Positions 27,712 through 35,829 of a DNA stretch of 46,309 bases are shown piece after piece; within the stretch, counting starts at the first letter, position 1; each line of letters starts with the position of its first letter. The stretch is from assembly GCA_948470565.1 (NCBI GenBank), contig CAOKPF010000006.1, positions 1-46,309 of the forward strand. The letters are read 5' to 3'. Origin of the DNA: an uncultured Clostridium sp. (GTDB lineage: Bacteria > Bacillota > Clostridia > TANB77 > CAG-465). The translations under genes were made by a program, and so were the position numbers. The notes under the pieces are model-generated. The model was not told the DNA's origin. It ran no database searches and worked only from the letters and a program-made list of their open reading frames with translations.

Positions 27712-27786
27712 AAACAAAAATGAACATAAAATAATTATTAATGTTGTAGACAAACAAATTTTGCTTGATAGAAAGGAGAAATTATT

Positions 27787-28860
27787 ATGGAAAATAATTT
27801 AAGATTAATTGTACTGGATAATATTAAGGAATTCGGAGAGATGGTAAATCGGAATTTGTGGCAGCTTAGGGATAATAAAGCAAGTTATACAGTATCAGTA
27901 AGTGTAAGTCGTTTCTCAAATGGTGAGGGAAAGGCTAGAATAGAGGAGACTGTTCGTGAAAAAGATGTGTATATTATTTCGGATGTAGGTAACTATTCAC
28001 AAAAGTATATGTTACATGGATATGAGCATCGAGTATCTCCAGATGAACACTTTCAAGACATTAAACGTGTAATTTCTGCAACATGTGGGCATGCTTCCAA
28101 AATTACACTTATTATGCCACTGTTATACCAATCCAGGCAGCATAAAAGAAAAGGAAGTGAATCTTTAGACTGCGCAATTGCTTTACAGGAATTAGAGGAA
28201 CTTGGAGTGAATAATATTATTACTTTTGATGCTCATGATCCAAATGTATCAAATGCAATTCCTAAACTTCCTTTTGAGAATGTATATCCTACACATGTAA
28301 TTTTGAAAACAATTCTTGATGATGAACCAGATTGTATGGAAGATATACTTGTAGTAAGTCCAGATTCGGGCGCAATGGAAAGGGCAAGATATTATGCTGA
28401 TATGCTTGGCTGTGATGTGGGTATGTCGTATAAGAGGCGTGATTTAAGCCGTGTTGTAAATGGTAAAAATCCAATTCTTGCGCATGAATATATGGGTGCA
28501 GATGTAAAGGGGAGAAATATTCTTATCGTTGATGATATGATTGCTTCTGGTCAGTCTATGATTGAAGTAGCTCAGTGTTTACGAAAAAGGGGTGCAAAGA
28601 AAATCTATATGGCAGCAACGTTTGCATTGTTTACAGAAGGTATTAACAGTTTTATCAGTGCTTATGAAAATGGCGTGTTTGATAAGTTGTATTCAACTAA
28701 TTTATCATATATACCAGAACATATAAAAGAGCAAAAATGGTATGTTGACGTTGATTGTTCTATGCAGCTTGCAAAAATAATTAATGCACTTAACAGTAAA
28801 AAGTCATTAAGAGAACTGTTTGATGGAGAACAGCAGATGTTGCAAATAATGAAAAGATAA
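27787..28860 (+). CDS. PRPP-synthetase paralogue (ribose-phosphate pyrophosphokinase-like)
   Basis: This 357-aa member of the PRPP synthetase / type I phosphoribosyltransferase superfamily has RFSNGEGK (42-49) matching the FxxGE region, His150 in FDAHDP as the family's conserved His, VVSPDSGAMERA (189-200), and the PRPP loop ILIVDDMIASGQS (245-257). Canonical residues are altered: the ATP-loop 'ARQDRK' is SRQHKRKG here, and the loop 'DTGGT' is ASGQS. It may supply PRPP to the phosphoribosyltransferase of the block, or act on a different sugar-phosphate such as ADP-ribose. Arg codons are often CGN, unlike the surrounding genes. The ribosome site is GAAAGGAG. Confidence 0.82.
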   Translation: MENNLRLIVLDNIKEFGEMVNRNLWQLRDNKASYTVSVSVSRFSNGEGKARIEETVREKDVYIISDVGNYSQKYMLHGYEHRVSPDEHFQDIKRVISATCGHASKITLIMPLLYQSRQHKRKGSESLDCAIALQELEELGVNNIITFDAHDPNVSNAIPKLPFENVYPTHVILKTILDDEPDCMEDILVVSPDSGAMERARYYADMLGCDVGMSYKRRDLSRVVNGKNPILAHEYMGADVKGRNILIVDDMIASGQSMIEVAQCLRKRGAKKIYMAATFALFTEGINSFISAYENGVFDKLYSTNLSYIPEHIKEQKWYVDVDCSMQLAKIINALNSKKSLRELFDGEQQMLQIMKR

Positions 28861-28883
28861 ATTGGATTAAGTGAGGTGAAAAT

Positions 28884-29465
28884 ATGAAAATTGGAATATT
28901 TGGAGGTTCGTTTAATCCACCTCATAAAATGCATAAAAATATTGCTCTAAAACTTCTTGATAATAATATCTTAGATAGAGTAATATTTGTACCAACAGGA
29001 GAAAAGTATAATAAGGATACATTAATTGAAAGTAGCCATAGATACAATATGTTAAAACTTATGTGTAGAGATGATAACAGGCTTGATGTGTCTGACTTTG
29101 AATTAAAAAATATGCTTGTATCAAGTTATCAAAGTTTAGATCATTTTAGAGGAATATACAAGCAAGATGAAATCTTTTTTATTCTTGGTACAGATAATTT
29201 GTATAGTTTTTATACTTGGAAAAATTATGAATATATGTTACAAAATTACAAGTTTATTGTAATAAGAAGAAAAGGTTTTATTGCTGAAGAAATAATTAAG
29301 AAATATCAAAAGTACAGAAAAAATATTTTAATTACAGATATTAGTATGAATGACATATCATCAACATATATACGAAATTTAATAAGTAGTAAGTTAGATA
29401 TAATTGATGACTATGTAGATGATGTAGTGTATAAATATATTATACAAAATAAATTGTATGTATAA
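28884..29465 (+). CDS. nadD: Nicotinate-nucleotide adenylyltransferase (NadD-like)
   Basis: It transfers AMP from ATP to nicotinate mononucleotide, giving deamido-NAD. The 193-aa length is usual. GGSFNPPHKMH (7-17) is the nucleotidyltransferase motif with both histidines (14 and 17) kept, but the Gly between them is Met. ISSTYIR near the C-terminus is the second signature. FILGTDN fits the family. It lies 23 bases behind the PRPP-synthetase paralogue with its own GTGAGG site. It is AGA-rich in Arg codons like the chromosome. Being adjacent to salvage genes, it may be dedicated to salvage or be the genome's only NadD. Confidence 0.88.
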   Translation: MKIGIFGGSFNPPHKMHKNIALKLLDNNILDRVIFVPTGEKYNKDTLIESSHRYNMLKLMCRDDNRLDVSDFELKNMLVSSYQSLDHFRGIYKQDEIFFILGTDNLYSFYTWKNYEYMLQNYKFIVIRRKGFIAEEIIKKYQKYRKNILITDISMNDISSTYIRNLISSKLDIIDDYVDDVVYKYIIQNKLYV

Positions 29466-29472
29466 TTAATAT

Positions 29473-29502
29473 GGGTGTTCACATTTGTGGGCACTCATTT
29501 TT
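29473..29502 (+). terminator. Terminator after the NadD-like gene
   Basis: GGGTGTTCACA pairs fully (three G:U pairs) with TGTGGGCACTC, followed by ATTTTTG. Confidence 0.65.
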
Positions 29503-29525
29503 GAAGTTTATTTATGAAAATTTAC

Positions 29526-29554
29526 TTGATTTATAATGTTTATTATAGTATAAT
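29526..29554 (+). promoter_or_regulatory. Promoter of the NrtR-type regulator gene
   Basis: TTGATT (29526-29531) and TATAAT (29549-29554) have 17-base spacing. The spacer holds ATGTTTATTA, which matches the block's ATGTTAATAA motif at 8 of 10 bases, so autoregulation is plausible. Confidence 0.6.
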
Positions 29555-29586
29555 TTTAATATAAATTTTGGAGGTTATATAACATT

Positions 29587-30411
29587 ATGAAAAAGGAATA
29601 TAGTTCAGAAGAAGAATTTTTAAGAGAATATGATCCAAGTGTATTTGATAAATTTTCTGTTACATCTGATATATTGATATTTAGTGTATCTGATGAAGAA
29701 CAGTTTAATTATAGGAAACTTAATAATAAATATTTTAGTATATTACTTGTAAAAAGAAATGAATATCCATATAAAGATAAATGGTGTTTACCAGGTGGAT
29801 TTGTAAGAATAGATGAAACTATAGATGAATCTGCAAAAAGAATACTGGAAAAAGAAACTAATTTAAAAAATATATATGTAGAACAGTTGTATACATTTGG
29901 AGATGTAAAAAGAGATCCAAGAATGAGAGTAATTAGTACAGCATATATGGCACTTATAGATAAAAATCAGTTAGAAGATAGAATAAGTAAAGAGGCTTCT
30001 TGGTTTAACTTAAATGTGGAAGAGGAAGAAAATAAAATAAAGGTAATTCTTGATAATAAAGAGGAAAAACTACATTTTGTAATAAATAAAATTGCTAAGG
30101 AAGAAACTACTGATAAATATTATTATAGTATAGCAGAAAATGATGGATTAGCATTTGATCATCCTCTTGCAATTATAAATGGTATATTTAGGTTAAAAAA
30201 TAAAATAGAATATACTGATATAGTGTTTAATATGATGCCTGAGTATTTTACTTTAGGAGAATTACAACAAGTATATGAGGTTATACTTGGTAAGAAATTA
30301 TTAGATCCTGCGTTTAGAAGAATAATAGCAAGTAAAGTAGAAAAAACCGATAGGATAAAAAAGGGTGAAGGTCATAGACCATCAGCTTTATTTAAATATA
30401 AAAGGAAATAA
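29587..30411 (+). CDS. nrtR: NrtR-type Nudix/winged-helix regulator of NAD metabolism
   Basis: NrtR repressors bind ADP-ribose or related NAD metabolites in an inactive Nudix domain and DNA with a C-terminal winged helix. This 274-aa protein shows both parts. LPGGFVRIDET (68-78) and DPRMRVISTAY (110-120) are the Nudix core. The box is degenerate (Arg85-Ile86, Lys89-Glu90, Asn92 instead of the catalytic RE...EE.G), so no hydrolysis is expected. FTLGELQQVYEVILG (221-235) and PAFRRIIASK form the winged helix. It sits inside the NAD block. The insert at about 145-180 is unusually Lys/Glu-rich. Confidence 0.87.
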   Translation: MKKEYSSEEEFLREYDPSVFDKFSVTSDILIFSVSDEEQFNYRKLNNKYFSILLVKRNEYPYKDKWCLPGGFVRIDETIDESAKRILEKETNLKNIYVEQLYTFGDVKRDPRMRVISTAYMALIDKNQLEDRISKEASWFNLNVEEEENKIKVILDNKEEKLHFVINKIAKEETTDKYYYSIAENDGLAFDHPLAIINGIFRLKNKIEYTDIVFNMMPEYFTLGELQQVYEVILGKKLLDPAFRRIIASKVEKTDRIKKGEGHRPSALFKYKRK

Positions 30412-30725
30412 CAAATATTTAACCTTTAAGTGGTTGTAAAAAAGTAAAAAGTCATTGAATTTACATATGTATTTTCAATGATTTTTATTATAATATTTTA
30501 CAATAATATAATTTTTTTACATCTCCTTTTTTAATAATAAATGTATATTTTTTGAATTAATTTTACATAATATATTGAAGAAACATTAAAATTGTGATAT
30601 ACTAATTGACGTAAAAATTATAGTCATATTTGATATTATACTTTATTAACATTGAAGCAAAAAACATTGTAAACATATTAAAACAAAGAAATTTCAGAAA
30701 AATTAAATAAATTTTAAAATTTCTA
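30412..30725. other. AT-rich spacer within the NAD block
   Basis: No gene. It contains repeat copy C (30446-30487) and one reverse-strand copy of the operator decamer (TTATTAACAT, 30643-30652), about 80 bases before the next promoter. Confidence 0.5.
30446..30487 (+). repeat. Palindromic intergenic repeat, copy C
   Basis: GTCATTGAATTTACATATGT and its mirrored second half ending CAATGATTTTTA. It is the reverse complement of copy B at 14198 and sits just after the NrtR-type gene, where a terminator is expected. Confidence 0.8.
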
Positions 30726-30763
30726 TTGACAAATCACAATGTTTGTATTATAATGTTAATAAC
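30726..30763 (+). promoter_or_regulatory. Promoter and operator of the Nudix-pncA-pncB genes (second site)
   Basis: TTGACA (30726-30731) and TATAAT (30749-30754) have 17-base spacing. TATAATGTTAATAACAAA is shared base for base with the promoter at 27674, including the TGTTA-A-TAACA palindrome. Confidence 0.75.
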
Positions 30764-30807
30764 AAATAGTTAATATCAAAAAATAATTATTTAAAGGAGG
30801 AATTTCA

Positions 30808-31374
30808 ATGAATATTTTTATTGGAAACGAAAGGACAGTATATGGTTGTAAAAGATTAACGGTAGAAGAGTGTGATGTTAAATTTTCAGATGGGCGTTCT
30901 ACAATACATACACACGTAAAATGTCCGCCAGCAGTAGCAGTTTTGTGTATTACAAAAGATAATAAAATAATCTTTGTAAAACAAACAAGAACAGCAGCAG
31001 GCGTCATGGAAGTGCTTGAGTTGCCAGCAGGTTTAGTTGAGGATGGTGAAGAACCAATACTTGCAGCTATAAGAGAAATGGAGGAGGAGACTGGTTATCA
31101 TGTAAATAATTTAAAACTTTTACATGAATACTATACGAGTATAGGTTTTACCAATGAAAAACTCTATTTATATGGAACTGCTGATGTGGAAGAGATTGGA
31201 GAACAACATCTTGATGAAAATGAAGACATCGAACTTGTTTTGATTGATGTTGAAGAGGCGCTCACTATGCTTGATGAAGGAAAGTTTGTAAACGCAACTA
31301 CTATTATAGCATTAAACAATCTTAAGGCTAGAAAGTTGCGGGCAGCTGTTGATAGATTTATAGAGTTTGCATAA
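30808..31374 (+). CDS. Nudix hydrolase, ADP-ribose pyrophosphatase type
   Basis: It probably splits ADP-ribose, a breakdown product of NAD, into AMP and ribose-5-phosphate. The 188-aa protein has the ADPRase-like lead-in ELPAG (71-75) and a fully intact Nudix box (Gly75, Glu81, Arg89-Glu90, Glu93-Glu94, Gly96). The N-terminal strand region and a C-terminal dimer helix fit the NudF shape. It starts behind AAAGGAGG. Nicotinamidase and the phosphoribosyltransferase follow 18 and 54 bases after each other. Ribose-5-phosphate released here could feed the PRPP-synthetase paralogue. Confidence 0.88.
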   Translation: MNIFIGNERTVYGCKRLTVEECDVKFSDGRSTIHTHVKCPPAVAVLCITKDNKIIFVKQTRTAAGVMEVLELPAGLVEDGEEPILAAIREMEEETGYHVNNLKLLHEYYTSIGFTNEKLYLYGTADVEEIGEQHLDENEDIELVLIDVEEALTMLDEGKFVNATTIIALNNLKARKLRAAVDRFIEFA

Positions 31375-31392
31375 AATGAGGAGGAATGACTT

Positions 31393-32043
31393 ATGAATAT
31401 TGATACTAAAATGGCAACTTGTAAATTTGAAAAGATGATTAGAGATTTTAAACCAGAGACTATGAAAATGGATAAAGAGGATAATGTGGCAGTATTTGTT
31501 ATTGATATGATAAATGATTTCACATATACATCTTTGTTAAAAAATCCATTAGCAGTGAAAAAAATACCAGCTATTGCTAAGTTACTAAAAAAGTTCCAAG
31601 AAAATTGCAAGCCAATGTATGCTGTAAATGATAATCATACAAGGGGGTCTGTTGAACTTGATGATTTTCCACCTCATGGAATTGCTACCACTTATGGCGC
31701 CAGCATAGTAGATGAATTAAAGGATTTTAAATATGAGAAAACTTTTACCAAAAATTCTACTAATGGAGCTATAATAAAAGATGTACAAAACTGGCTTGAA
31801 GAGCATAAAGAAATTACCAAAATCGTAGTATGTGGAGTTCTTACAGATATCTGCATAATGCAATTTGCTATGACAATTAAAGCGCTTTGCAATCAGGTGG
31901 ATCGTAAACTTGAAGTTATTGTTCCAGAAGAATGTGTTGAAAGTTATGAGGCGGAAGGACATAATAGAGATGTATATCATTTCATGTCTTTAATATTTAT
32001 GCAGCAGGTAGGTTGCAAGATTGTAAAAAATGTTGAATTTTAA
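31393..32043 (+). CDS. pncA: Nicotinamidase (cysteine hydrolase family)
   Basis: It deamidates nicotinamide to nicotinate and ammonia. The 216-aa isochorismatase-like hydrolase has FVIDMINDF with the catalytic Asp. DNHTRGS, with the metal-binding Asp-x-His, follows, and VCGVLTDICIM carries the nucleophilic Cys. Lys in FTKNS completes the triad. The GAGGAATGAC site is before the ATG. It is placed between the ADP-ribose hydrolase and the phosphoribosyltransferase, consistent with nicotinamide salvage. Confidence 0.88.
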   Translation: MNIDTKMATCKFEKMIRDFKPETMKMDKEDNVAVFVIDMINDFTYTSLLKNPLAVKKIPAIAKLLKKFQENCKPMYAVNDNHTRGSVELDDFPPHGIATTYGASIVDELKDFKYEKTFTKNSTNGAIIKDVQNWLEEHKEITKIVVCGVLTDICIMQFAMTIKALCNQVDRKLEVIVPEECVESYEAEGHNRDVYHFMSLIFMQQVGCKIVKNVEF

Positions 32044-32097
32044 AAATTGATTTGTTGTAAATATTAAATAAAAAGTTAATAAACAGGAGGGCATATT

Positions 32098-33303
32098 ATG
32101 AAAAGAATTATAAAAAGTTTATTAGAAAATGACATGTACAAATATAGCATGGGGCAGGCAATTTACAATAATTTTTCTGATTATAAAGCAACATGGACAT
32201 TTAAGTGCCGGAATAAGGATGTGCACTTTACCAAAGAAATGGTAAAGGAAATTAAGCGACAGGTTAAAGAATACTGTAAGTTACGGTACACAGAAGAAGA
32301 ACTTGAGTATCTTGATAGAATAAAATGGATTAAGGGCTCCTACGTTGATTTTCTTCGTATTTGGAAGCCGCATTATAAGGACTTTGAGATTTCTGATAAT
32401 GCTCCATGCGGTTTGTCAATTGAAGCTAAAGGAACTTGGCTAAATACATCAATGTATGAGATACCGGTTTTACAAATCGTAAATGAAGTGTATTTCCGCA
32501 TGAAATACAATTATGATGAAGTATTTGCTTCCTTTAAACAAAAGTTAGAAGAAAAAGTACAAGGACTTATTAATGGAACATATGATATTGGTGTATTTAG
32601 TGAGTTTGGGCTTCGACGTAGGCTATCTTCTGAAGCACAGGAATTGGCAGTAAAAACATTATGTGAGAATAATGCCAGATATCATGATTCCAAGTGTATC
32701 GGTACATCAAATGTATATCTGGCAAAGAAGTTTGGGATAACTCCAGTAGGTACAATGGCTCATGAATGGATTATGTGTGTTGGTCAAGGAAATCACAAAC
32801 ATAATCCGGCATATTCTAACTGGTATGCTTTAGAAGCATGGGTAAAAGAGTATGGGATATTGAACGGGACAGCCTTAACAGATACAATTACAACAGACTG
32901 TTTCTTAAAAGATTTTCAGTTAACGTATGCTACATTATTTAGCGGTGTACGTCATGACAGTGGAGATCCATATGAGTGGGGAGAAAAGATGATTGCACAT
33001 TATGAGAGTTTGGGAATTGATGCAACTACAAAAACTTTACTGTTTAGTGACAGCCTCAATTTCAAAAAAGCCCATGATTTAAGAGCACATTTCAATAGGC
33101 GTGCAAAAGTAGCTTTTGGTATTGGTACGTATTTATCTAACGATACCAATGTAACACCTCTAAATATAGTTATGAAAGTGACACTTTGTAATGGGCAAGA
33201 TGTTGCAAAGATTTCTGATACTCCAGGAAAGGGCATGTGCAAGAATCCAGAATATGTTGATTACTTGCAAAGAAGTATTGATTGGCGTATGGCACATGAG
33301 TAA
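32098..33303 (+). CDS. pncB: Nicotinate phosphoribosyltransferase
   Basis: It joins nicotinate with PRPP to form nicotinate mononucleotide, the committed salvage step. The 401-aa length fits the E. coli-type PncB. ENDMYKYSMGQA near the start, FSEFGLRRR (substrate pocket), GTSNVYLAKK, GTMAHEW and VRHDSGDP are family signatures, and the C-terminal GKG turn in SDTPGKGMC is present. The gene uses many CGN Arg codons (about ten of seventeen), unlike most of the window. It is the last gene of the block, ahead of a strong terminator. The ribosome site is CAGGAGGG. Confidence 0.93.
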   Translation: MKRIIKSLLENDMYKYSMGQAIYNNFSDYKATWTFKCRNKDVHFTKEMVKEIKRQVKEYCKLRYTEEELEYLDRIKWIKGSYVDFLRIWKPHYKDFEISDNAPCGLSIEAKGTWLNTSMYEIPVLQIVNEVYFRMKYNYDEVFASFKQKLEEKVQGLINGTYDIGVFSEFGLRRRLSSEAQELAVKTLCENNARYHDSKCIGTSNVYLAKKFGITPVGTMAHEWIMCVGQGNHKHNPAYSNWYALEAWVKEYGILNGTALTDTITTDCFLKDFQLTYATLFSGVRHDSGDPYEWGEKMIAHYESLGIDATTKTLLFSDSLNFKKAHDLRAHFNRRAKVAFGIGTYLSNDTNVTPLNIVMKVTLCNGQDVAKISDTPGKGMCKNPEYVDYLQRSIDWRMAHE

Positions 33304-33340
33304 ATTAATTGTAAGTAGCAAGCTTAAAAATAATACTAAA

Positions 33341-33382
33341 AATATAACAAGTGGGAATTTTTCCTACTTGTTATATTTTTTG
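33341..33382 (+). terminator. Terminator of the NAD-salvage block
   Basis: AATATAACAAGTGGGA pairs with TCCTACTTGTTATATT (one mismatch), followed by TTTTTGTCTTTT. Confidence 0.85.
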
Positions 33383-33447
33383 TCTTTTAAAATTGTTATT
33401 ATAACATTATTTAAGAATAAATAATTTATAGTAAGTAAAAATAATAT

Positions 33448-33472
33448 ACTAAAAAGGAATAATCATACAATA
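33448..33472 (+). promoter_or_regulatory. Possible sporulation (SigK/SigE) promoter of yabG
   Basis: CATACAATA (33464-33472) fits the mother-cell sigma -10 pattern CATAnnnTA, and an AC lies 14 bases upstream (33448-33449). Family knowledge supports mother-cell control of yabG; the assignment itself is inference. Confidence 0.4.
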
Positions 33473-33578
33473 AAGACTAATATTTTTTGGTAGAAAAAAT
33501 ATTATATATAAACTTATATTTTCATAATATGTACACTATTTAAAATAAATTTCATAAAATACTTTAGAGGTGTTTTAT

Positions 33579-34445
33579 ATGGAAAAATTTAATATAGGAG
33601 ATATAGTGGCAAGAAAGTCATATGATTTTGATATATTATTTAAAATTACAGCAATAAATGGTAATATGGTAGATCTAGTTGGTTTAAATGTGAGAATAAT
33701 TGCTGATGCACCAGAATTCGATTTGAAAATTATGGATAAAAATCAAGTAGAAAGAATGGTTTCAAATATAGAAAAAAGTAGAAGAATGAGAATTAATAGA
33801 TGCTATAATAATTTAACTAAAAAAAACAGTATTAAAAGGGAACAAACTATGCCTTTTGAAGTAGTAAATCCGTATGAAAATAGTAATATGACAAGAAAGC
33901 CAGGTACAGTATTACATATAGATGGAGATGCCGAATATGCTAGAAAATGCAAAGAAATATATACTAGAATGGGGATAACATCTTTTTCATATTATATTCC
34001 AGAACCAGAACAGTACAAGCAGGTATATAGTTTACTTCAAAAATTACGTCCTAATATTTTAATTCTTACTGGACACGATGCGTTTATGAGAAAGAAAAAT
34101 GATATATATAACATTGATAATTACAAGAATTCAAGACATTATGTACAGGCAGTACTTGAAGCTAGAAGGTATGAACATAGTTTAGATAATTTAGTTATAT
34201 TTGCAGGAGCATGTCAAAGCTTTTACGAGGCCATAATACAGGCAGGAGCTAATTTTGCTAGTTCCCCCAAACGTGTGTTAATTGATATGATGGATCCACT
34301 AGTAGTGTCAGAAACAATAGCATATACATCAGTAGATGAGTTTGTTCCAATTGTAAACATTATATCTAACACAAGAGAAGGAATAAGAGGAGTTGGTGGA
34401 GTACAAACAAGAGGACAATTAAGATATGGTATGCCAATTACATGA
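33579..34445 (+). CDS. yabG: Sporulation-specific protease YabG
   Basis: YabG cleaves coat and other spore-surface proteins late in sporulation in the mother cell. The 289-aa protein matches in length. The start at ATG 33579 is 8 bases behind TAGAGGTG; an in-frame GTG at 33570 lies in that site. The N-terminus 'FNIGDIVARKSYD' and the C-terminal half with LHIDGDAEY, ILILTGHDAF, 'NLVIFAGACQSFYEAI' and GVGGVQTRGQLRYG are family signatures. His and Cys in these motifs are candidates for catalysis. It is a single gene bounded by terminators. Confidence 0.93.
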   Translation: MEKFNIGDIVARKSYDFDILFKITAINGNMVDLVGLNVRIIADAPEFDLKIMDKNQVERMVSNIEKSRRMRINRCYNNLTKKNSIKREQTMPFEVVNPYENSNMTRKPGTVLHIDGDAEYARKCKEIYTRMGITSFSYYIPEPEQYKQVYSLLQKLRPNILILTGHDAFMRKKNDIYNIDNYKNSRHYVQAVLEARRYEHSLDNLVIFAGACQSFYEAIIQAGANFASSPKRVLIDMMDPLVVSETIAYTSVDEFVPIVNIISNTREGIRGVGGVQTRGQLRYGMPIT

Positions 34446-34452
34446 TAAAATA

Positions 34453-34495
34453 CAAAAATCGCTGAATTTACTATAAAGTAATCAACGATTTTTTA
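34453..34495. terminator. Bidirectional terminator related to the palindromic repeat
   Basis: AAAAATCG and CGATTTTTT bound an imperfect stem (34454-34494) that resembles the repeat family in its GAATTTAC half but lacks ACATATGT. Confidence 0.6.
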
Positions 34496-34507
34496 TTGTT
34501 CTTAATT

Positions 34508-34861
34508 TTAAACATAATCAGGTGAATAATATCTATTTGGGTATTTTTTGTTTATTGTTAGAGGAATAAAATTATATTCTCTAAATAGTTCTTCAATAAC
34601 AATATCTTCATTTTTGTATAAATATAAACGTCTTATGTATTTTTCATGTAATTCATATATAGAAATATTAGGTTTTATATAAATTCCATCAGAATTAAAT
34701 TTTCCAATAATTACTTTCGTTTGAATATATGGTTGTGTGTCAAATTCTTTAAGTGTTTTTATATCAATAAAGTGTTCAATATCATTTAAATGATTTTCAC
34801 AACTTTGTTTAAGACCAAAAGAATATACTAATTTTAGTTTCTTAAGTTTGTAATTTTTCAA
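34508..34861 (-). CDS. 117-residue basic protein, unknown
   Basis: Start TTG 34861, 7 bases behind a GGGGG-type ribosome site. The product is Lys/Tyr-rich, soluble and mixed helix/strand, with 'IKPNISIYELHEKYIRRLYLY' in the middle. No motif is recognised. It lies 25 bases downstream of the dCMP deaminase gene and so may be read from the same promoter. Confidence 0.55.
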   Translation of the reverse strand: MKNYKLKKLKLVYSFGLKQSCENHLNDIEHFIDIKTLKEFDTQPYIQTKVIIGKFNSDGIYIKPNISIYELHEKYIRRLYLYKNEDIVIEELFREYNFIPLTINKKYPNRYYSPDYV

Positions 34862-34886
34862 ACTTATTCCCCCTAACAGTAATTTA

Positions 34887-35375
34887 TTATAAATTTAATA
34901 TAATATTTCTTAGAGTTTTTGTATAAGGTGTAAAATTAATTTTAGAGATTGAAAGTAATTTTTTAGATATACATGTCATAGGTAAGTCATGGTATTTATC
35001 TTCTAAATAAATTACATTTTTTATACCAGATTGAATTATAGCTTTTGCACATTCGTTACAAGGAAATAGTGTTACATATAATGTAGAATTTTTGAGAGTT
35101 ACACCATTACGAGCAGCATTTAAAATAGCATTAAGTTCAGCATGACATACATATGGATATTTTGTATTCTCAGGCAGTCCTTCTCTTTCCCAAGGTAAAA
35201 TATCATCAGGATAACCTATTGGAGCCCCGTTATATCCAAGTGATAAAATATTATGCTCATTATCTACAATACATGCTCCTACTTGTGTATTAGGATCTTT
35301 ACTCCGCTTTGATGCAAATATTGCTAAACCCATAAAATATTCTTCCCAACTAATATTATCGTCTCTTTTTGGCAT
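34887..35375 (-). CDS. Deoxycytidylate (dCMP) deaminase
   Basis: It deaminates dCMP to dUMP for thymidylate synthesis. The 162-aa zinc enzyme has CHAELNAIL (77-85; His78 ligand, Glu80 proton shuttle) and PCNECAK (Cys106 and Cys109 ligands). The nucleotide part 'KDPNTQVGACIVD' is typical of the dCMP deaminase/ComEB group. The start was set at ATG 35375 behind GGAGG; an upstream ATG at 35393 has no ribosome site. The promoter at 35404-35432 is strong. Confidence 0.92.
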   Translation of the reverse strand: MPKRDDNISWEEYFMGLAIFASKRSKDPNTQVGACIVDNEHNILSLGYNGAPIGYPDDILPWEREGLPENTKYPYVCHAELNAILNAARNGVTLKNSTLYVTLFPCNECAKAIIQSGIKNVIYLEDKYHDLPMTCISKKLLSISKINFTPYTKTLRNIILNL

Positions 35376-35403
35376 ATTAATTCCTCCATTCAATTTTTTT
35401 CCT

Positions 35404-35432
35404 ATTATATCATTACATTAATATAATGTCAA
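35404..35432 (-). promoter_or_regulatory. Promoter of the dCMP deaminase gene
   Basis: On the reverse strand, TTGACA (35427-35432) and TATAAT (35404-35409) are perfect boxes with 17-base spacing. Confidence 0.8.
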
Positions 35433-35829
35433 TTAAATTTACATAAATTGTACTTAATGTTAATAAAAATTAATATATATTTTTATTAATAAAAAATTTG
35501 TATAGTATATAAATTATTTTAATATATATAATAATAAAATTTTAGTATTAATAGAAATATGATTGTAATATTTGGAGTATCAGGGAATTTTTGAAAAATA
35601 TGGATTATTAAAAAAATATGTATAGCTTTTTTTATGTAAAAATTTTTTTGAAAAGCTATATTTATTACAATATATATAACAGTATAAAAAACATATAATT
35701 ACATAAATGGAAAAAAATTCCTATGACTTATTTTTAATATTGTTATAAACTAATAGCATAAATTAATTACAAAATAGTATAAAAAAATGTAATTTAACTA
35801 ATAATATTAAAAAACGTCAGGAGGTAATT
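35433..35829. other. AT-rich leader region of spoVT
   Basis: No gene. An imperfect hairpin (TATAGCTTTTTT / TGAAAAGCTATA, about 35621-35662) and several CATA-type sequences occur. One ATGTTAATAA decamer lies at 35457-35466, probably by chance. A forespore (SigG) promoter is expected from family knowledge but could not be placed with confidence. Confidence 0.4.

Noticed and set aside
35457..35466. ATGTTAATAA upstream of the dCMP deaminase gene as another NAD-block operator
   Set aside because: It lies upstream of the -35 box, lacks the AACAAA extension, and one to two chance copies of this decamer are expected in the window.
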